Source of the DNA: Cristatella mucedo
Lineage: Eukaryota > Bryozoa > Phylactolaemata > Cristatellidae
Assembly: GCA_009760855.2 (NCBI GenBank)
Contig: WPIO01000042.1
Coordinates: 1-64,000, forward strand
DNA length: 64,000 nucleotides
Direction: 5' to 3'
The translations under genes and the position numbers were made by a program. Of this stretch, positions 48,948 to 59,315 are shown in pieces. Numbering within the stretch: position 1 is the stretch's first letter; the number at the start of each line of letters is the position of its first letter. Below the pieces are notes generated by a model. The model made no database searches, was not told the DNA's origin, and saw nothing but the letters and a program-made list of their open reading frames with translations.

Positions 48948-49128
48948 TGAGTCGTAATGGCTCACTAAGTAAGGCGGTTGCTTTTCACGACCTCGGCCTC
49001 GAGGTCATGGGTTCGAATCCTGTGGTGAGCGATCCTTTATCGCCACTGCAAGCGCTGGTGATAGCCGTAAAGGCTCTTCTGTCGCTATACAAAAACAGGC
49101 TGTTAAATCAGCTAGTATATTTTTTTAC
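48948..49128 (+). mobile_element. SINE-1 copy
   Basis: Head AATGGCTCACTAAGTAAGGC, hairpin CACGACCTCGGCCTCGAGGT, B box GGGTTCGAATCCT, then the full body ending AAATCAGCTAGTA. Confidence 0.85.
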
Positions 49129-49279
49129 ATTCTCTACTGGTGCTGTGCCAATGCCATTATTAAGGCAGCCCACTTTCAGCCAAAAAGCACCTTCAAAATC
49201 ATGGTCTTCTTAGATAAGAGTTCAACAGAAAAACTAGCTGATTAGTTTGTGAAATCGCCTCTATAATAATTAGTTCCTT

Positions 49280-49450
49280 TCATGCAGGACTTTCTGAGTG
49301 TGCTCTTAATCGTCTGCAACTGATCCAAAAGTCAGAGCCTCGGTTGGTCTTTCGTCAACGGCATAGATGTCCTACTACAACTCTTCTTTCTGAATTTTAT
49401 CCCCTTCTTATCAAGCATTGAATTAATTTTAAAATCCCAATCTGGCTTAC
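49280..49450 (+). pseudogene. Fragment of a LINE-A-related RT tail
   Basis: Reads CALNRLQLIQKSEPRLVFRQ and TTTLLSEFYPLLIKH, comparable with RPLQLVQNSAARLVCRERRS, but more diverged than the other copies. It may be a third, older subfamily. Confidence 0.55.
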
Positions 49451-49567
49451 ATGTCTCTTCACTTGCTTTCACTAACCTACCTATTCAGCCTCCTTGCTTC
49501 TCAAATGTTTTCTCTCTCATGCCAACTGCTTCACTGCATCCCGTCATCTTGCCTCCCTCTCATATAC

Positions 49568-49735
49568 TTCGCTGATTCAGCAGCCTCTTTTGTATAGCGA
49601 CGGAAGTACCTTTACGGCTATCACCACTGCTTGCCGCAGTAATAAAGTATCGCTACCCGCAGGATTCTAACCCACAACCTCGGAACCGAGGCTGTGAAAA
49701 GCAATCACCTTACCTAGTGTGCCATCGCATACTAA
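49568..49735 (-). repeat. SINE-1 copy, minus strand
   Basis: Complement of the whole unit: CTGATTCAGCAGCCTCTTTT, TACGGCTATCACCACTGCTT, GGATTCTAACCCACAACCTC and CACCTTACCTAGTGTGCCAT. Confidence 0.8.
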
Positions 49736-50137
49736 ATATCAATCTTATCACGATCGAACCTTCAGCTCATAAGCACCGTAAACGTTGAACGTGCTGCCGA
49801 CCATGGTCACTACCTGCACAGACCTAGCAGATACTATTATGATTATCGTGCTGATAATATTATAATTATCAGCTAAAGATGAATCTGTTTCTGTAAGCAC
49901 TTTTTTCGCCTTTTTAAAATTTTCTGTTTTTCTTTTCTCCGGTGTGCGCTTTGAGTGTGCACCTGTGAGTGATTAAGTACAGGTTACTCACTAGCGCTCT
50001 TCTTAACCCATGGCCATAAGTGTTTTTATGTTTGCTTTACAGAGCTGGCTCAGTAAAATCCTTTTTTCGCCTTTGCGTACCTGAAATATACAGTTCATGT
50101 CACTAACCTGTGGGTATTGATTCTCTTAATATAAATA

Positions 50138-51640
50138 ATAATAATGCACTTGACGAAGTGCCCTCAGAGAACTCAATCTCTTCCAAGGCGCTTTACATTT
50201 GCTGCAAAGGGAAACGCGATTGAATCGTGAGTATTATCATGCTTCATAAACAACATGAACAACGTGGTGACGGGTGACATGCACAGGGTCAGCATGCAAA
50301 TGTAGTTAGTGGCAGCATGTACAGGGTCAGCACGCATAAGCACATGAAGGACGAATCACAGGGACTCATTAAATGGCGTCCTAAATAAGTTTGTTTTTAA
50401 GCTCTTTTTAAATGTGGTCAAGTCAGGGGATGTTCTGACGCAAGTCGGGAGTGAGTTCCAGGCTTTGAGAGCATACGAACTAAATGCACTGTCTCCAGAG
50501 GATTTGAGGTTTGTAGGAGGTATTAGTAAACTGTTGGATTCTGAAAAGCTGGTGGTACGATGCTTGGCCTGGTGGGGGAGTAGAACTGAGTGATAGGCTG
50601 GAGCCAAAGAATAAAGTGACCTAACCGTGTGCGACAAAACCTTGAAGTCAACTCGTTGCTTGACTGAGAGCCAGTGCAGGTCGGCGAGACGTGGTGTGAT
50701 GTGGTAACTGCGAAGCTCGAGATGGACAAGCCTAGCTGAGGAGTTTTGCACCGGCTGTAATCGCCTGACTGGGCATGCTGGAAGGCCAGCAACCAGTGAG
50801 TTTCAGAAGTCAAGACGGGATGTTCAAAATGCATGGATCATCTTAGACGTGGTATCCTTATCTAAACAAGCCCGAATTTCAGTAATGTTATGTAGCTGAA
50901 AGTTGGCATATTTGACTGTAGAGCTGATGTGGTCGTCTAACGAGAGGTCACTTTGGAACATGATACCTAGACTTCGAGCTGATTAAACAGGAGATATGCT
51001 AGCAGAGCCAATTTTGAGCGTCAGCCTATCCAATTTCTGAATCACACTGGGTTTGGCCATAAATAGTAAGTCAGTTTTATCATCGTTTAGTTTTAGAAAA
51101 TTTGCTGCCGTCCATGTGCCCATGTCATCAAACATGCAGCATGTGAGTTGAGATAATTCGAGGTGCTCGATGGTTGGAAGGGATCAAAGCAAAGGTACAA
51201 CTGAGTGCCATCCACATAAAAGTGAAAGCCTAGATAGTGCTTGGCAATTACATCAGCAAGAGGGAGAGTATATACCGTGAAAAGAGCCGGACCTATCATG
51301 GAGCTCTGGTGTATCCCATATTTCAGAGGTACCTCAGATGATCTTTGTCCATTCACGTCAATACCCTGGAGTCTCCCACTGATATAGGACCTGGACAATT
51401 GCAGTGCCAGTAATGCCCAGGCGAGATGAGAGGCACTCTGGGAGAACTTTGTGATCGATAGTATCAAAAGCTGCCGAAAGATCGAGCAAAACAAGCAGAG
51501 ACACTCTACCCATGTCTGCATTCCTAAGTAGGTCGTTGTACACTCTAAGCAATGCTGACTCTGTGGAGTGATTAGCTCTAAAGCCTGATTGGAACTTGCT
51601 AGCAAGGTTGAAGCTGATTGTAAATTGCCTGGACTGAGCT
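50138..51640 (-). pseudogene. LINE-A 3' half, minus strand, 1.5 kb
   Basis: Frames on the minus strand: 51605-51093 with LFTVYTLPLADVIAKHYLGF and FHFYVDGTQLYLCFDPFQPS (YADD changed to YVDG), 51552-51358 with [20 protein letters not shown], and 50751-50356 with the post-RT tail to FRTPFNESL. The 3' UTR and (AAT) tail reach 50138. Frameshifts and the lost catalytic Asp make it dead. Confidence 0.85.
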
Positions 51641-52480
51641 CAAGTTCTTGTAGGGGGAAATACCAGCGACCTATTATTTAATTTATTTTTGCTGCTACTG
51701 CTACCGTTATAGCTTACAGCTGCCGAGGCACGTTGGGAAGTACACAGCCTTCTAGCACGTGAGTTTCATTAAGCCTTATGACGTGCCCACACTCAAAAGT
51801 GGCATACCACCGACTATGAATGGCCTCCTCTGGTGAGATCCAGTTCAGCCATCTGCTTAAAAAGCTGAGCACCTTTAACCTTTCCTAGGCCGACGCGGTC
51901 ATGAATTGCTGCCCTCATTGTAGCAGTGACTATGAGATGGCGTGAAACCATACCGATCTGCTGACATACACAGAGTCCTGCAGTTTTCCTGGCCTTAGTA
52001 CTGCGATCGTAGAGTGGAAAAGTGACCTAGCTGCTCAGCACCACATCCATTTAATCGGCACTGAGAGACTAGAGATTGTGCTGGCAACCACTGGCAATTG
52101 CTGTGATGCAGCCATGAGCAACGGTTCGTTCTCTGTCGGTGCAAATCATGGGGCTATTACTCTAATCAGTTCGGTTAGCAGCAACGTCTTGCAGTTTACT
52201 ACCCCAGTATAGCTTATACAGACTGCTATTAGGAATACAATCAATATGTTATCAGTGTCTTGCTGTGGTAGCTAAACCCTAGATAAGCCGACTGAAATGA
52301 TTTGGGCCGTATAGCTCAATCGAACCCATGATCGGTGTTCAGTTAGCTGCCAGTAGTGCCACGTCGGCCAACACACTGAATCAAGGCTTCATCATGAGGA
52401 CATTAGTGGTGGAAAATTAACCGTGCCAAGAGCATCGCTTATCATGGCTTGCAGCATCTACGATCGAAGGGAGACCAAGG
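51640..52480. other. No gene recognised
   Basis: Unique-looking intron 1 sequence with chance frames only. Confidence 0.4.
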
Positions 52481-52486
52481 ATCCCG

Positions 52487-52540
52487 TGTGTGTGTGTGTG
52501 TGTGCGCGCGCGAGTGCACACACGTGCCTGTGTGTGTGGG
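52487..52540. repeat. Alternating purine-pyrimidine tract (GT/GC/CA)
   Basis: (GT)n passes into GCGCGCGCGAG, CACACACGTG and (GT)n. The pattern favours left-handed DNA in principle. Confidence 0.8.
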
Positions 52541-52542
52541 GC

Positions 52543-52905
52543 ACTTTACTCACGTTTAGGTCTCTTCGTTCTTTGGCTCTGGCCTACCTATCGGATCTAC
52601 TCCCTCACCAGGCCGAGCGTCATACCACTTGTTTTTTTAAATCCAATCGTTTACCTATACCTTGAACGAACCGCAAATCCTTTGAAGGCCGTGCCTTTAG
52701 TTTGTATGCTCCCAAAGCCTGAAGCTCCCTTCCGACTTGCATCCCGAAATCCCCTGACTTGACTACATTTAAAAAGAAACCAAAATTGCATCTGTTTATC
52801 ACTGCATATAGTAGGTCCATGCGATTCGTCCTTAAGGTGTTTTTTATCTGTGCTGACACTGTGCATGCTGCCACTAGCCATATTTATATGCTGACCCTAA
52901 TGTAA
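52543..52905 (+). pseudogene. LINE-A end, plus strand, decayed
   Basis: Reads LTFRSLRSLALAYLSDLLPH then diverges. The nucleotide blocks CTCCCAAAGCCTGAAGCTCC and GTCCATGCGATTCGTCCTTA follow. Its 5' edge lies directly on the GT tract. Confidence 0.7.
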
Positions 52906-52919
52906 TGCATCTCCGATGT

Positions 52920-53268
52920 AACTCCACAAAGCCATAATGACAATGTGGGTGTTAGGCAAGAGATTTTTTGTATGGCTCACTCACCGCCTAAGCAGCTGTT
53001 GTACACATTCGGTAGCCAACAGACTTAATCTCACAAAAAAAAGAGAAAGCCGAAAGTATAGCAGAGTCAGGAAAGCAGTTGAGGTAGTGAGTAGCATGGA
53101 AGTAGCAGCTCAGGATCGCTGAAAAAGATGAGCCATATTCGGCAGCAGGAGAGTAGTTGTCGTTGCGTAAGAATTGTGGAAGCGAGTTCCACAGTCTAGG
53201 ACCTGCAGAGCTAAAGCTTCTGTCGCCAACGGTCTTTAAGCAGAGAAATGAAACAGCTAATTCCTTGT
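52920..53268 (-). pseudogene. LINE-B 3' end, minus strand
   Basis: A minus-strand frame (53320-52988) reads FSSAGPRLWNSLPQFLRNDN and YSPAAEYGSSFSAILSCYFH. Complement of the 3' UTR is at 52920-52985. Confidence 0.8.
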
Positions 53269-53430
53269 GCATGTCACCACCTAACCGTGTAATGCTTGCT
53301 TTAATTGAGAATGCTACCATTTACCAATCGATCGTGCTACCTTTGCAGCAAGTTTCAAGTGCCTAGAAAGAGAGTGAGTCATCTGACCGTGCTATATCAA
53401 ATGTGTTATTATTATTATTATTATTACTAT
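53269..53430 (+). repeat. LINE-A tail, plus strand
   Basis: CATGTCACCACCTAACCGTG, TTTGCAGCAAGTTTCAAGTG, GAGTGAGTCATCTGACCGTG and (ATT)n. Confidence 0.7.
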
Positions 53431-53787
53431 GCCCGCCGACCGGGAGAGCATTTGTACTTCATGCTTTGCAGCTATCATTGCCGGGGGCCTCATCGATTTG
53501 CAAACTCTGGAGATCAAGTTAAGGCCTCTCTGATGTGCGAGTTTAACAGATGATTGTTCAGCCTACTCAATTCCTTTTTAACTTGATTATCACTGACCAT
53601 CCGTGGGCAATCAATAAATGCAAGATCGTGCATGAATACTGATTGCATTGCACATGCTCTCTGAGTTTGGCCTCCTGCAATATGGTGTGCAGTGCAATAG
53701 AAATTGTACTGCATTTCAGAAATCAACTTGCTGTTGTAGTTACATAGCCACAAGCTTACCTGGATGGTAAACCTAATGTGTCTTAGT

Positions 53788-53978
53788 GCTACTTCCATGC
53801 TACTCACTACCTCGACTGCTCTCCAGACTCTGGTTTGTATCCCACTTTCTCTTGGTTGCTTGAGACAAAGTCTGTTGGCTACCGAATGCGTACCGAAAGC
53901 TATACAAAGCTCTCCTGCGAAACACCCACCTGGTCTGTATGACTTTGTGGAGTTACAGACGGAGATACATTGCATTAG
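53788..53978 (+). pseudogene. LINE-B 3' end, plus strand
   Basis: TGCTACTTCCATGCTACTCA, GAGACAAAGTCTGTTGGCTA and GGAGTTACAGACGGAGATAC, ending ATTGCATTAG. A short internal deletion removes part of the CGCTTAGGCTGTGAG block. Confidence 0.75.
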
Positions 53979-54574
53979 TGCCTAAAATCAAAGACACCGT
54001 GAATGGATTGCCCAAAGACTGGCCCTCGAATAATCTGCAGCACAAGTTAGCACAGCATATGCAGCTTACTGAATCTTGCCATGGGACTGCCTCTGCCTTT
54101 CATCTCACATGCATGCATGAATGCATTGCATCGTATCATTGTTTTGGGGGCTCGGAGCTGATAGTCACTCTCGTGGTGGCTGCAAAGTGCTGACCTTTCT
54201 CTTTATTTTCGGCATAATATGGAGGAAAGCTCCACTTCACTGACTGCACTACAGCCGATAGGAGCCTATCGATGGTCTGACTAAGCATGCTGCAAACAAG
54301 CAAGCAAGCATACTTGAATGCTTGCAGCAGGCTTAACTGCTGCTGTCATTTGGAGCAGCCAGTCCTTGTTGGGCTGTGCATGCCACGGCCATTTGTTGCT
54401 CTGCCTTGACGACCTGTGCTCAGCTGCCATCAATCGATCGAGCCTCTCGATATGCCGGCCCCCTCCTTGCTGCTTTTCACCGGTGCATTCCCATGCATGC
54501 AGCAGAAGCTTACTTTGAACTGCTGCTTGCCTAGGAAGCCGATCGGCGGCCTTTTTATGGGGAAAGACATGCTA

Positions 54575-54690
54575 TTACTCACAATTCAATTGCATTTCCC
54601 TTTGCAGCAAATGTAAAGCGCCTAGAGAGAGATTGAGTTCTCTGAGGGCGCTTTATCAAGTGCCTTATTATTATTATTATTATTATAAGA
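54575..54690 (+). repeat. Solo LINE-A tail, close to consensus
   Basis: CAATTCAATTGCATTTCCCT, TTTGCAGCAAATGTAAAGCG, TGAGTTCTCTGAGGGCGCTT and (ATT)n. Confidence 0.8.
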
Positions 54691-55121
54691 TGGAGCTCAC
54701 GCACCGGTCACAGAACCGGACAGCTCGCTAGCTGCAAGCACACACGAGTCTTCCCCCAGGTGCCAGAATCGGAGACAGTGCTACGACTGGTACCACGCCT
54801 AGCGTACTTTGCTACCTCGGCACAAACGCTCTCACACGATTGCAGCTGGCAAAGTCCACCTGAGCAGTCGCTGGTGCAGTAGCTAGCTAAGACAGCAGTC
54901 AGCAGCGGGATAGCGTTGCCCTGATGGCCTTCGGCTGCAGTTCGCTTGCTATGGGCTCTGGGAGGGCAACAACTGCATAGACTTGCATATGCATTTGCAA
55001 CTACATAGAGTTACCAAAATCGTCTAGCTGCGTGTCCGCTCCCCTCCCCTCACTTTCGTATCCTCCAAGCGGTGGGTGCCTCAAGTCGCTGGCAGCCGGT
55101 CACTACCACAATGTTCTGCAG

Positions 55122-55272
55122 ATCACGGGACACTATCGGCAGCAGCTGGGTGACTACGCCAAGCAGGCCGCCGAGCAGGCCAAGATTCGCAGCGCCATAC
55201 TGAAGAAGAAGGCTGCCGACGAGAGGAGTGCTCAACGCTATCAGACTAGCCGAATCTACCGAGTGGCTTTGA
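55122..55272 (+). CDS. ClC-2-like chloride channel, exon 2 (N-terminal cytosolic segment)
   Basis: After the acceptor TTCTGCAG the frame reads ITGHYRQQLGDYAKQAAEQA, KIRSAILKKKAADERSAQRY, QTSRIYRVAL and ends A|GTGAGT (phase 1). It continues exon 1: YEQTL + ITGHYRQQLGDYAK corresponds to the YEQTLMYGRYTQDLGAFAK stretch of ClC-2. The segment is charged and Ala/Lys-rich, as expected for the cytosolic N-terminal region before the first membrane helix. In ClC-2 the N terminus influences gating; whether that holds here is inference. The larger open frame that starts at 55032 includes intron sequence and should not be taken as the exon. Confidence 0.85.
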
Positions 55273-55542
55273 GTGAGTTACCATCGCCTAACCCTTCCTC
55301 TGCCCATACCTCCACCTTCCTCTCCATTTCCTACCTGGGCAGCTACGCCGGAGTTCCTGCTCACACTGCGAGTGATCGGCGGCCAGGACTGAGGCTGCCG
55401 TGGTGGTGACCAGGCTGATCATGGGGTCGGGGGTTGCGCATCAGTAACTCTGGCGGCTGCATCACTGATGCAATTGCAGCAGCTGCGGCGGCCAGCCAGC
55501 TCGGATGGTGTCAGAGAGTGAGTAGACGTCATTTACGCTCAG
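55273..55542 (+). other. Intron 2 of the ClC-2-like gene (270 bp)
   Basis: GTGAGT at the start and TTTACGCTCAG at the end. Phase 1 on both sides. Confidence 0.8.
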
Positions 55543-55671
55543 GTCTAAAGCAGTCGGCATGGAAACTGATGCAGAACATCGGCGAGGACTGGTTACTCTT
55601 GATCATCATTGGCATCCTGGTCGCAGTCATCAGCTTCACGATGGACTGGTTCGCAGGCTGGGCATACCAGA
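55543..55671 (+). CDS. ClC-2-like chloride channel, exon 3 (first membrane helix)
   Basis: The exon completes a Ser codon (A+GT) and reads LKQSAWKLMQN, IGEDWLLLIIIGILVAVISF, TMDWFAGWAYQ, ending A|GTATGC (phase 1). It matches the ClC block (V/L)GEDWIFLVLLGxxMALxSFxMD, the first intramembrane helix of ClC-1/ClC-2/ClC-K type channels; the GEDW motif is exact. The hydrophobic run of about 18 residues fits helix B. ClC proteins work as dimers with one pore per subunit. Confidence 0.9.
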
Positions 55672-55927
55672 GTATGCCTTTGCTGCTGCTGCGCCGTTCG
55701 TGAGGCCCTCTCAGCTATTATTGCTCTGTTTTATCTACTGACGTGCCGATACTATGGCCCTGCTTTCGCTGCGGCAGCCGCAGGCTTGGCCTGTCAAGCA
55801 GACAGACGGCAGGCATAGCTTGCGACAGGCATGCAATCCGAACCGGACCACGATTACACATGACACGGCACATCGCTTAGTAGTTGGCACTCCAGCCAGA
55901 GATTGTCTCCCTTGATTTACGTTAAAG
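55672..55927 (+). other. Intron 3 of the ClC-2-like gene (256 bp)
   Basis: GTATGC donor; acceptor TTACGTTAAAG has a weak pyrimidine tract. Phase 1. Confidence 0.7.
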
Positions 55928-56056
55928 GTCGACTGTACGCCTTCGATGCTGCCAGCTTCTCCGTGCCTCTACAGTACTTCGTATGGGTGTTCTACCACGT
56001 CGGCTTCTGCGTCTTTGCCGCCGGCTTCAATCATCTCGTCAATCCACAGGCGGCCG
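55928..56056 (+). CDS. ClC-2-like chloride channel, exon 4 (second membrane helix)
   Basis: The frame reads (S)RLYAFDAASFSVPLQYFVW, VFYHVGFCVFAAGFNHLVNP, QAA and ends G|GTGAGC (phase 1). It matches the ClC segment LQYLAWVxYPVxLxxFSAGFxxxLAPQAVG: LQY.VW, F.AGF and PQAAG are all in place. In the family the next residues are the chloride-binding GSGIP helix start and the gating-glutamate GKEGP region; these would be in the next exon, which I do not find up to 64000. The tidy chain of four exons in one phase scheme argues that this gene is functional. Confidence 0.88.
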
Positions 56057-56349
56057 GTGAGCAGGGCGGGAACCGGTTGGCAAGTGTGGCAGCGCCATCG
56101 GCCAAATGAGCTTTCACAGCAGCACCAAAAACATCTTCACGGCTCATCCTTCTCAGCTCCACATCTCCCTCAGAATTCTGCCACTCACTGTTCGCATTGT
56201 CAGCATGCAGACGGCCCTATGCGATCGGCAATAAAAATAATACACCTGTCTAGTGTCCTCAGAGAACTGAAACTCTTCCTAGGCACTTTACTGATGCTGT
56301 ATAGAAAACATTCCCCAATTGATTGGTGGTAACATGCTGAAGCAGCAGG

Positions 56350-56513
56350 CATAGTGTAGACTAGGTAAGGCGGTTGCTTTTCACGACCTTGGTACCGAGG
56401 TCGTGGGTCGAATCCTGCAGTGGGCAATCCTTTATTGCCACTGCCAGCGGTGGTGATAGCCATCAAGGCTCTTCAGTCGCTATACAAAAGGGGCTGTTAG
56501 ATCAGCTAGTATT
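56350..56513 (+). mobile_element. SINE-1 copy
   Basis: ACTAGGTAAGGCGGTTGCTT, hairpin CACGACCTTGGTACCGAGGT, GTGGGTCGAATCCTGCAGTG (one base short in the B box), then the body to GATCAGCTAGTA. Confidence 0.8.
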
Positions 56514-56924
56514 GATGTACAGTGTAAGCAGGTAAATGCACACGAAGAACGAATCACAAAGACTCACTAAATGCTTTAATAAACATGTGCACTTAAGTTC
56601 CTTTTTAAATGGTGTTATGTCACGTGACGTTATGACGTGTGCGTCGGTTGTGAGTTCCAGGCTTTGTGAGCATAGGAACTAAAGGTACGGGCTCCAACGA
56701 TTTTGAAGTTCATAGGAGGTATGGCTAAACGATTCTAGTCCGAATAGCCAGTTGTACTATTCGTAGCCGGGTGGGGGAGTAGTTCTGATGGGTAGGCTGG
56801 AGCAATAAAATAAAGGGGCCTAAAGTAAGTGACATGACCTTAAAGTCGATGTGTTGCTTGATTGGGAGCCAGTGCTGTTCGGCAAGAAGTGGTGGGATGT
56901 GGCAATTAAATAAATAAAATAAAT

Positions 56925-57085
56925 CCTAGCTGATTAAACAGCCTCTTTTTGTATAGTGACAGAAGAGCCTTTACGGCTATCACCACAGCTGGCAGTGGCG
57001 ATAAAGGATCGCCCACCGCAGGAATCGAACTCACGACTTAGGTCATGAAAGCAACCGCCTTACGTAGTGAGCCATCACGGCTCAC
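56925..57085 (-). mobile_element. SINE-1 copy, minus strand, near full length
   Basis: Complement of the unit from CTAGCTGATTAAACAGCCTC to GTGAGCCATCACGGCTCAC. This copy shows the intact 5' start (GTGAGCCGTGATGGC). Confidence 0.85.
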
Positions 57086-57404
57086 AGATTTATTACGCTA
57101 ATGACAGATGAGCCTAGCTGCAAAGTTTTGCATCAACTTGAAGCACCTGATTGCACATGCAAGTGAGATTCGCAAGGGGAAGAGGATTAGACCCCCACCC
57201 ACTCATCTAAGCTCCACTGGCATAGAAACATGCATGTTTCGCGCTACGCGTTTGCCAACAAGTGCATTTCTTGCTGACATGTGCCGGTGCTGACAGGTGG
57301 GTATCCTTCTCTAAGGGGCCTTTCACGCAGCAGTGCAGCTGCAGCTAGGTCAGGCATGAACCGGCCGAGGCCGTCTTGAAATCATACTATGCTGTCAGCA
57401 TCTT

Positions 57405-58145
57405 TACTTCTTTGTATCTCCATCAGTAACTCCACAAAGTCATAAAGACCATGTGGGTGTTACGCAGGAGAGTTTTGTATAGCGCACTCACAGCCTAAGC
57501 GGCTTTCGGTACGCATTCGGTAGCCAACAGACTTCGTCTCACGCAACAAAGAGAAAGTGGGAAGCATAGCAGAGTTAGGAGAGCAGCTGAGGTAGTGAGT
57601 AGCATGGAAGTAGCAGTTCAGGACTGCTGAAAAAGATGTGCCATAGTTGGCAGTTGGAGAGTAGATGTCGTTGCGTAAGAATTGTGGAAGCGAGTTCCAC
57701 AGTCTAGGACCTGCAGGGCTAAAGCTTCTGTCGCCAACTGTCTTTAAGCGGAGGAATGGGACAGCTAATTTATTGTCCACACAGGACCTGAGGGCGCGAA
57801 CAGGCTAAAACTGATGCAGCAGTTCAGCTAGGTACGAAGGAGCCAAGCCGTGGCGGGCCTTGTAGGTCAGCGTAAGAACTTTGCTCTGTATCCTTTGCTC
57901 AACCGGCAACCATCCTAGCTCTTTCAGCAAAGGTGACACGTGCTCAAACCGCTGGGACTTGAAGACCAGCCTTGCAGCCATATTCATAGTCCGCTGTAGT
58001 GGCATAATAGCTTTCTTTGGTAGCCCAGCCAAAAGGGAATTACAATAATCAAGCCGAGACAGAACTAAAGAGCTAGTTAAATTTTTTACAAGCCGCCGTG
58101 GGAGACAGCTTCTAATCTTGGATAGGGATCGAATGTGATGGCTAG
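57405..58145 (-). mobile_element. LINE-B 3' part, minus strand
   Basis: Frames 58032-57805 (GLPKKAIMPLQRTMNMAARL, RFEHVSPLLKELGWLPVEQR) and 57780-57460 (KTVGDRSFSPAGPRLWNSLP ... SAMLPTFSLLRETKSVGYRM) are separated by one stop. The 3' UTR is at 57405-57460. It is very similar to the copy at 27.7-28.0 kb. Confidence 0.85.
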
Positions 58146-58184
58146 CGCTGCCTTCGTTAAGCCAGTTTGCCCCTAGGTTTTTCC

Positions 58185-58325
58185 ATGAGGTATGGTGCTA
58201 GCTCTTCACGACCCGGTCGTGGGTTTGTATTTTGCAGTGAGTTATCTTTTGTGGTGCAAACTGTGGTGACAGCCGTTAAGGCTCTTCTGTGGCTATACAA
58301 ATGAGGCTGTGAAATCAGCTTGGCA
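58185..58325 (+). repeat. SINE-1 copy, decayed
   Basis: CTCTTCACGACCCGGTCGTG, GTGGTGACAGCCGTTAAGGC and TGAGGCTGTGAAATCAGCTT. Confidence 0.65.
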
Positions 58326-58584
58326 CGAAAGCTGCTTCCTTGCAAGAGTCAAGTTAGCTGGTACTGTCATGAGAAAATTATTTCTTGTGTTTTTTAAATT
58401 TGGAATTACCAAAGGTCATTTTTATTTCCTAAATCATTATTATCACCTTGATACTGCATAAGATTATTCAAAAACAGGGGAATTGTTAAAAAGTATCTAG
58501 CTATGAGATTAGTGTCCACCTGCAAACAAAGGATTTTGCTGAGCAGTCATGGATGCTCTTTTGAGGTACAGTTATTGATAATTC

Positions 58585-58690
58585 GTTTGCATAGCACCCT
58601 AAGAGAGCTAATCTCTATCCAAACGCTTCGAGTAGGCTGAAGATCTCAAGCCGATGACCTTGGGCGTCGAATGCATTTACTTTAATCTTG
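58585..58690 (-). repeat. SINE-2-like fragment, minus strand
   Basis: GCACCCTAAGAGAGCTAATC and AAGATCTCAAGCCGATGACC on the complement of the SINE-2 tail and B box. Diverged. Confidence 0.45.
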
Positions 58691-59189
58691 GTCATCAACT
58701 GCAACCTTACTGTTCTTAACGTCATTGCTGTAAGCCACATACTAGATCATATTCATGCCACGATCGGTTATTGAAAAGCTTACTGGGTGAACGCTTGATG
58801 TGTTTCATTGGTTAGCATGTAAGCCTGAGAAAAGGCTGAAAAAGTGGCGAGACTCCTGTTTCCTGACGTTGGGATGATTGTGGTGCTCTTGCATATCTAT
58901 CTGAAAGCTCAGAGCCAAGAGCTCGGTGGAGAAGCTAGGCTGCTCGATTTCTATGTTTAGTGGGTGGAAATGAGACTAGCATAACACTGGCAAGCTGCTG
59001 ACAAATAATCACTGATAAAAGCACAGGAGCTTGTCTAGCTAGCTGTGCAACCTACTCCTTTGGCCATGAAAGATAAGTTTAAAGTACATCGATCTATGGT
59101 GCATCGATACGGAGTACTGATGGCCTGCATGAAGGCTGGCGAGTTTCCGAGAGGCCAGACTACACTGCTTGGTTCCATGCCCCTGAATT

Positions 59190-59315
59190 GGTCCAGCAGT
59201 TAAGGTGCTGCCCCGACCAAGGTCTGGCTGAGGTCGTGGGTTCGAGCCCTGATGCATATGTGAAGCACCTGAATAGAGATTTAGTTCTGTTAGGGCGCTA
59301 TACATATTAATTTTA
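59190..59315 (+). mobile_element. SINE-2 copy
   Basis: Head GAATTGGTCCAGCAGTTAAG, middle CCCCGACCAAGGTCTGGCTG, B box GGGTTCGAGCCC, tail AAGCACCTGAATAGAGATTT ... AGGGCGCTATACA. Confidence 0.85.

Larger units (their letters stand above)
38072..55121 (+). other. Intron 1 of the ClC-2-like gene (about 17 kb)
   Basis: It starts GTAAGC and ends TTCTGCAG. It holds at least ten LINE-A/LINE-B copies or tails, three SINE-1 copies or fragments and a purine minisatellite. No other coding exon was recognised inside. Stretches not listed separately (for example 39.1-40.4, 40.5-41.4, 41.6-42.8, 43.2-44.8, 46.1-47.5 kb) show nothing I can name. Confidence 0.7.
56228..57150 (-). pseudogene. LINE-A end, minus strand, with two nested SINE-1 copies
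   Basis: Tail block at 56228-56345, 3' UTR and ORF end at 56516-56910 (GAACGAATCACAAAGACTCA, GGCTTTGTGAGCATAGGAAC), and a further piece at 57100-57150 (GAGCCTAGCTGCAAAGTTTT). SINE-1 copies at 56350-56513 (+) and 56925-57085 (-) interrupt it. Confidence 0.7.

Noticed and set aside
55032-55409. 125-codon frame starting at an upstream ATG and covering ClC exon 2
   Set aside because: The part before 55122 and after 55272 is intronic by splice phase and by comparison with ClC-2. Only the middle is kept.
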